The position numbers were made by a program, and so were the translations under genes. The notes beneath the pieces were generated by a model. The model was given only the letters and a program-made list of their open reading frames with translations. It had not been told where the DNA came from and did no database searches. Source: Amphritea balenae (GTDB lineage Bacteria > Pseudomonadota > Gammaproteobacteria > Pseudomonadales > Balneatricaceae). Taken from it: 64,000 bases of DNA. The stretch lies in NCBI RefSeq assembly GCF_003858655.1, contig NZ_RQXV01000011.1:1-64000 (forward strand). The letters are read 5' to 3'. This document shows, one piece after another, positions 60,217 to 64,000 of this stretch (positions within the stretch are counted from its first letter, which is position 1; the number at the start of each line of letters is the position of its first letter).

Positions 60217-60606
60217 TTACTTAATTAAGCAATCTTCCTTGGTGTTACCACTTTCAAAGAAAGCTTTAAATACTGCTGGCGTACGACCACGGCCAGACCA
60301 CTGATGCAGCTCACCATTTTCATCCGTTACCTGATACTTAGGCTCAACTTTTTTCTTAACCGGCGCATCAACGAGATTCATCAGATCATCCAGATCAATT
60401 CCTGCATCCTGCATACTTTTCTTAATCGCTTCAATCTTTTCCAGACGTTCCTGCTCAACAGCCTGAGCCGCCTGTTCTTGCTCTTGCTTCTCTTCCAGTA
60501 TTTCTGTCAGATCAGCAATCGCTTTTTCAACATCAGCACTTGAAAGCGCCTGACACTGTTTACGAAGTGAATTTTTACGAGTAAGCAGCTTTACGAAATC
60601 GGTCAT
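60217..60606 (-). CDS. H-NS family nucleoid protein
   Basis: A 129-residue protein with an N-terminal coiled coil (about 20-75, E/K/Q-rich) and a C-terminal DNA-binding domain. The latter carries WSGRGRTPAVFKAFFE, matching the H-NS AT-hook-like loop, where E. coli has QGR. The family silences A/T-rich genes. The copy is a single gene with its own terminator and A/T-rich upstream. It differs from MvaT by the H-NS-type C-terminus. Confidence 0.9.
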   Translation of the reverse strand: MTDFVKLLTRKNSLRKQCQALSSADVEKAIADLTEILEEKQEQEQAAQAVEQERLEKIEAIKKSMQDAGIDLDDLMNLVDAPVKKKVEPKYQVTDENGELHQWSGRGRTPAVFKAFFESGNTKEDCLIK

Positions 60607-60693
60607 TATTAATTACCAATAATAAATTAATATGGGGGAACTAAATTAATTATTATTTATTAAAACCTTTTTTACAACTATTTATATTTCTTA

Positions 60694-61314
60694 CTATTCA
60701 AAATCTGAAATATCACCGGCACCGTTTCGAACAACCACTGGTACATCATCAACAAGATTAATAACCGAAGTAGCTTCCATACCGCAATACCCACCATCAA
60801 TAACAAGATCAACTTCATGCTGCAGAAGATCCCGCACTTCATAAGGATCAGTTAACGGCAACTCATCACCCGGCATTATTAACGAGGTACTCATTATAGG
60901 TTCACCAAGCGCTTCCATTAACTGCAGAGCAATATTATTTTCAGGAATACGCAAGCCAATAGTACGCCGCTTAGGATGCATTAAACGACGCGGCACCTCT
61001 GTAGTCGCATTTAATATAAAGGTATAGGCGCCCGGCGTATGAGCCTTCAACAATCGATAGACTGAGTTATTTACTTTTGCATAAGTACCGATCTCAGAAA
61101 GATCCCGACATACCAGTGTAAAGTTATGTTTTTCATCCAGCTTTCGAATACGTTTAATTTTTTCTACCGCATTCTTATCACCAAGATGACAACCCAGCGC
61201 ATAGGCGCAGTCGGTTGGATAAACAACCACACCACCCTTCCTGATAATATCGACGGCCTGATTAATCAGACGCTGCTGGGGATTATCCGGATGAATCTGA
61301 AAAAACTGGCTCAC
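60694..61314 (-). CDS. yciO: YciO-type Sua5/YrdC domain protein
   Basis: A 206-residue YrdC/Sua5-fold protein, almost collinear with E. coli YciO (MSQFFxIHPDNPQQRLINQA at the start). The KxR and SxxxxP-like nucleotide and RNA sites are partly kept. TsaC makes threonylcarbamoyl-AMP for tRNA t6A; YciO is a paralogue with weak activity and unclear role. It lies 52 bp after the PHP nuclease gene. Confidence 0.92.
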   Translation of the reverse strand: MSQFFQIHPDNPQQRLINQAVDIIRKGGVVVYPTDCAYALGCHLGDKNAVEKIKRIRKLDEKHNFTLVCRDLSEIGTYAKVNNSVYRLLKAHTPGAYTFILNATTEVPRRLMHPKRRTIGLRIPENNIALQLMEALGEPIMSTSLIMPGDELPLTDPYEVRDLLQHEVDLVIDGGYCGMEATSVINLVDDVPVVVRNGAGDISDFE

Positions 61315-61366
61315 ATGAAGACCTTTAAGTTCTTTAAATAATATTGATATTCTACTGAAAACAGCA

Positions 61367-62242
61367 CTAAGACAGAAGCAAACGAGTTAAAACATGTTCA
61401 TTATCTGTACTGAAACCAGGATACTTTCCTAAACCAGTCCAATGAAACTGTTTTTTATGAAAATCACTGCCAGCAGACACCATCAGATTATGTTTCTTCG
61501 CCAACTTATCTAACTGCAATATATGACCCGACTCAATGCCAGGATAGCTTATTTCAATTGCATCACCTCCCTGTTCAAAAAAAGCATCAACTAAGAGACG
61601 AATTTTTGTAAAGGTAAGATTATATTTAGTCGGATGCGCTAACACAGTTATTCCACCTGCATTTTTAATAATCGCTATCGCTTCAGATAATTCAGGCCAG
61701 TCAACTTTAACATCACCAACCTTACCTGAGCCTAAATAACGATTAAATGCCTGAGCTTCAGTATTAACCACCCCAGCCTCAACTAAAGCCTGTGCAAAAT
61801 GCGGCCGACCCACCTGCCCTTTATTAGCAAGTTCAAGCGCTCGCGCAAGCAGATCGGGCAGCCCCTGCTTTATTAATTTCTGCGCTATCAGCTCGGCCCG
61901 ATATAACCGCAATCCATCAAGTTGTTTCATATACTGAACAAGCGCCGGATCCTGATCATCAAAGCCAAGCCCAACCACATGTACTGAGCGACGCCCCCAG
62001 TAACAGGTCAGCTCGGTACCACTAACAATATGAATACCGGCACCTGAAGCAGACAGACGCATCTCAGCTAAACCTGCAACGGTATCGTGATCCGTCAAAG
62101 CCAGCACTGCAATCTGTTTTTCAATAGCCATTGCCACCAGTTCAGAAGGCGTTGATTCACCATCAGAGAAGCTTGAATGGAAATGTAGATCCGCTATCGG
62201 CAAAGTATCACCGTTTTCGGGTTTATAACTTATCTGGCTCAC
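61367..62242 (-). CDS. rnm: PHP-domain exonuclease Rnm (RNase AM)
   Basis: A 291-residue PHP metallophosphoesterase with the N-terminal metal motif DLHFHSSFSDGE (18-29), the TDHD block and the C-terminal SAGSDFH. In E. coli, RNase AM (YciV/TrpH) is a 5'-3' exonuclease that also dephosphorylates 3',5'-bisphosphonucleotides and matures 5S, 16S and 23S rRNA ends. It is divergent from yciB. Confidence 0.92.
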   Translation of the reverse strand: MSQISYKPENGDTLPIADLHFHSSFSDGESTPSELVAMAIEKQIAVLALTDHDTVAGLAEMRLSASGAGIHIVSGTELTCYWGRRSVHVVGLGFDDQDPALVQYMKQLDGLRLYRAELIAQKLIKQGLPDLLARALELANKGQVGRPHFAQALVEAGVVNTEAQAFNRYLGSGKVGDVKVDWPELSEAIAIIKNAGGITVLAHPTKYNLTFTKIRLLVDAFFEQGGDAIEISYPGIESGHILQLDKLAKKHNLMVSAGSDFHKKQFHWTGLGKYPGFSTDNEHVLTRLLLS

Positions 62243-62280
62243 TCTATAATCAACCCACTTCTAACTAACAATATGTTGTC

Positions 62281-62865
62281 ATGAAACTACTTTTAGACTT
62301 CCTACCGGTCATTATCTTCTTTATTGTCTATAAAAGCACCGACGATATCATTCTGGCCACCGCCATTCTGATTCCGGCAACTCTGCTACAGATGCTTTAC
62401 ACCTGGATCAAAACCCACAAAATAGAGATGATCCAGATCGTCACACTGGTACTGGTTGTCCTATTAGGCGGCGCCACCGTCATCTTTCAGGATAAGACCT
62501 TTATCCAGTGGAAACCGACAGTAGTGACATGGCTATTCGCAGCTGCATTTTTAGGCAGCCAGTTCATTGGTCAAAAAACCATTATTCAGCGCCTCATGGG
62601 TGGCACTATCGAATTGCCAGCGCCAGCCTGGAAACAGCTAAACATTGCCTGGATAGTTTTTTACCTGATTCTGGGTGCCACTAACCTGTTTGTTGCTTTT
62701 ACCATGAGCGAAGAAACCTGGGTTAACTTTAAACTGTTCGGCATGTTAGGCCTGACACTTATTTTTATTCTGCTACAGGGCTTTTATATCTCTAAACATA
62801 TGGAGCCAGAAGAAGCTGACAGCAACGGCAGCAACAATAGCAACGAAAACAAAACTGAAAATTAA
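62281..62865 (+). CDS. yciB: Septation protein A homologue YciB
   Basis: A 194-residue membrane protein with about six hydrophobic helices. The tail after about residue 178 is hydrophilic and Asn-rich. YciB (IspZ) interacts with ZipA and other divisome and envelope-synthesis factors and affects septation. Followed 18 bp later by yciI. The start overlaps no other gene. Confidence 0.92.
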   Translation: MKLLLDFLPVIIFFIVYKSTDDIILATAILIPATLLQMLYTWIKTHKIEMIQIVTLVLVVLLGGATVIFQDKTFIQWKPTVVTWLFAAAFLGSQFIGQKTIIQRLMGGTIELPAPAWKQLNIAWIVFYLILGATNLFVAFTMSEETWVNFKLFGMLGLTLIFILLQGFYISKHMEPEEADSNGSNNSNENKTEN

Positions 62866-62882
62866 TAAACAAGGATCACTCT

Positions 62883-63182
62883 ATGTTTTATGCAATTATT
62901 AGCGAAGACAAGCCCGGTACCTTAGAGCAGCGTATGTCTGCTCGCCCCGACCACCTGGCTCGCCTGGAAGCATTGCGTGATCAGGGACGATTACTCATCG
63001 CTGGCCCACACCCGGCCATCGATAGCGAAGATCCCGGTCCCGCTGGATTTACCGGCAGTTTAGTGGTTGCCGAGTTTGATTCACTAGAGCTGGCACAGGC
63101 CTGGGCCGATGAAGATCCGTATATTTCTGCCGGTGTTTATCAACGCGTGGTAGTCAAACCTTATAAAAAAGTTTTACCATAA
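62883..63182 (+). CDS. yciI: YciI-like protein
   Basis: A 99-residue YciI family protein with the conserved His in [11 protein letters not shown] and the Asp in [16 protein letters not shown], which together form an enzyme-like ferredoxin-fold pocket of unknown substrate. Family members sit near yciB in E. coli and Pseudomonas. GGATCACT is upstream of the ATG. Co-transcription with yciB is likely. Confidence 0.93.
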   Translation: MFYAIISEDKPGTLEQRMSARPDHLARLEALRDQGRLLIAGPHPAIDSEDPGPAGFTGSLVVAEFDSLELAQAWADEDPYISAGVYQRVVVKPYKKVLP

Positions 63183-63306
63183 CAGCGATTTATAGGCTTT
63201 AATTCCCATGGGGGGGATGCTGGCGCCTGCCTCGTTTATACTAGGTTCAGGTTAAGCTGGTATAAATAGCCACAAACAGATCACTCTTACATAAAAAAGG
63301 ATGTAC

Positions 63307-63915
63307 ATGATGAAGAAGCTTGCTCTTACAACGGCTCTGGCACTGACACTGGGAATTTCTGCTACCGCTCAGGCACACCCAAACCATGCTGGTTATGCAA
63401 CCACAAAAGCAGATACTGTATGGATATCCGGTACCGGCGATTGCTGGCAGCACGGTTTCTGGACTGCTGATAATAAAACTGTAGAGTGTGGTGCTGAAGC
63501 AGCTGCGCCTGCACCAGCTCCGGCTCCGGCGCCAGCACCAAAAATGATGATGATGGATGCTGAAGAAAAGCATATCGTTTACTTTGATTTCGATAGCAGC
63601 GCAGTAACTGACGTTAGCGCTATCGTGAACTACGTTGGCTCTCTGTCTAAACTGACTTCAATCGATCTTAAAGGCTACACTGACCGCATCGGTAGCAATG
63701 CATATAACGATGCACTGTCTCAGCGCCGTGTAGAAGCAGTTGACGCAGCTCTGGCTAATGCCGGTATCGATACTAATAAGATCGCTACCCACTCTTTCGG
63801 TGAAACTAACCCAGTTAAAGAATGTACTAATGCTGGCGCATCACTGAAGAGCTGTCTGGCTGAAAACCGTCGTGTAGAAGTGACCATCAATGGTCAGAAG
63901 CAGATGAAGCACTAA
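63307..63915 (+). CDS. OmpA-domain outer-membrane protein
   Basis: A secreted protein of about 202 residues: signal peptide (ending ATAQA), a short N-terminal segment with two cysteines, an Ala-Pro repeat linker, then an OmpA peptidoglycan-binding domain (about 82-200). Peptidoglycan-contact residues appear in LKGYTDRIGSNAYND and LSQRRVEAV. No eight-strand barrel is present. AAGGA at 63297-63301 sets the start at 63307 or 63310; the ATG at 63301 overlaps that site. Unlike typical OmpA it may be a lipoprotein-free wall anchor. Confidence 0.88.
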   Translation: MMKKLALTTALALTLGISATAQAHPNHAGYATTKADTVWISGTGDCWQHGFWTADNKTVECGAEAAAPAPAPAPAPAPKMMMMDAEEKHIVYFDFDSSAVTDVSAIVNYVGSLSKLTSIDLKGYTDRIGSNAYNDALSQRRVEAVDAALANAGIDTNKIATHSFGETNPVKECTNAGASLKSCLAENRRVEVTINGQKQMKH

Positions 63916-63940
63916 GCTATACAACAGTAAAGTCTAATAT

Positions 63941-63987
63941 AAACCGATTACCCGGGTATTCTATACTTGGGTAATCGGTTTTTTTAT
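63941..63987 (+). terminator. Terminator after the OmpA-domain gene
   Basis: AAACCGATTACCC and GGGTAATCGGTTT form a perfect 13-bp stem around a 15-base loop, followed by a T run. It lies 25 bp after the stop codon. Confidence 0.9.
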
Positions 63988-64000
63988 ACCTGAAAAAAGA

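Overview
The window is chromosomal DNA of a gammaproteobacterium. Protein sequences and gene order point to a marine Oceanospirillales-type organism (Oceanospirillaceae such as Amphritea, Neptunomonas or Marinobacterium), intermediate between the Pseudomonas and Enterobacteria/Vibrio layouts. This is inferred from family knowledge; no search was run. Almost everything is housekeeping core genome. There is no prophage, insertion sequence, CRISPR array, transposase or obvious defence island.

Layout. Positions 1-443 hold the leader and two tandem promoters of an rRNA operon that runs leftward out of the window. Next come an orphan TAXI-type TRAP binding protein and the divergent pair aceK / 6-phosphofructokinase, with a perfect palindrome between them. 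From 4.7 to 10.2 kb there are small metabolic and quality-control genes: a lipoate-ligase-like protein, zapE, a DUF502 membrane protein, a YcbL-like metallohydrolase, a YbaK-like deacylase and a nucleoside deoxyribosyltransferase. A composite palindromic repeat at 10.2-10.5 kb separates these from a thiD-thiC operon controlled by a TPP riboswitch. Just beyond it, on the other strand, lies a short GGA-rich RNA with a strong terminator that looks like a CsrB/RsmZ-type CsrA-sequestering sRNA.

From 13.8 to 26.4 kb come a glycosyltransferase, a PAP2 phosphatase, an SBP-GGDEF-EAL sensor, a hydrolase, mutM, rpmG-rpmB, radC (with a duplicated 3' end), then coaBC, an algC-type mutase, argB, slmA and a TSUP permease. 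From 26.3 to 33 kb is the enterobacterial-style yibQ-ctpA-envC-gpmI block, divergent from yibN-grxC-secB. From 34 to 38.5 kb is the nitrogen-control block glnA / glnL-glnG with visible sigma-54 and NtrC sites, followed by typA, pip, dtd and an AEC transporter.

From 43 to 56.7 kb a long leftward super-operon runs gyrA, serC, pheA, hisC, a fused tyrA-aroA, cmk, rpsA, ihfB, lapA, lapB, pyrF, with comEA after it. It links DNA topology, aromatic amino acids, nucleotides, translation and LPS control, and matches the Pseudomonas order except for the attached lapAB-pyrF. The right end holds ubiG-mupP-yciK, rluB, an H-NS-like protein, yciO, the PHP nuclease rnm, yciB, yciI and an OmpA-domain protein. 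This recreates much of the scattered E. coli yci region.

The observations most worth following are regulatory or structural: the CsrB-like RNA, the composite repeat, the in-frame 18-bp repeats over the DUF502 stop codon, the radC tail duplication, the missing dut gene, and the shared aceK/pfkA palindrome. I found no convincing undescribed multi-gene system.
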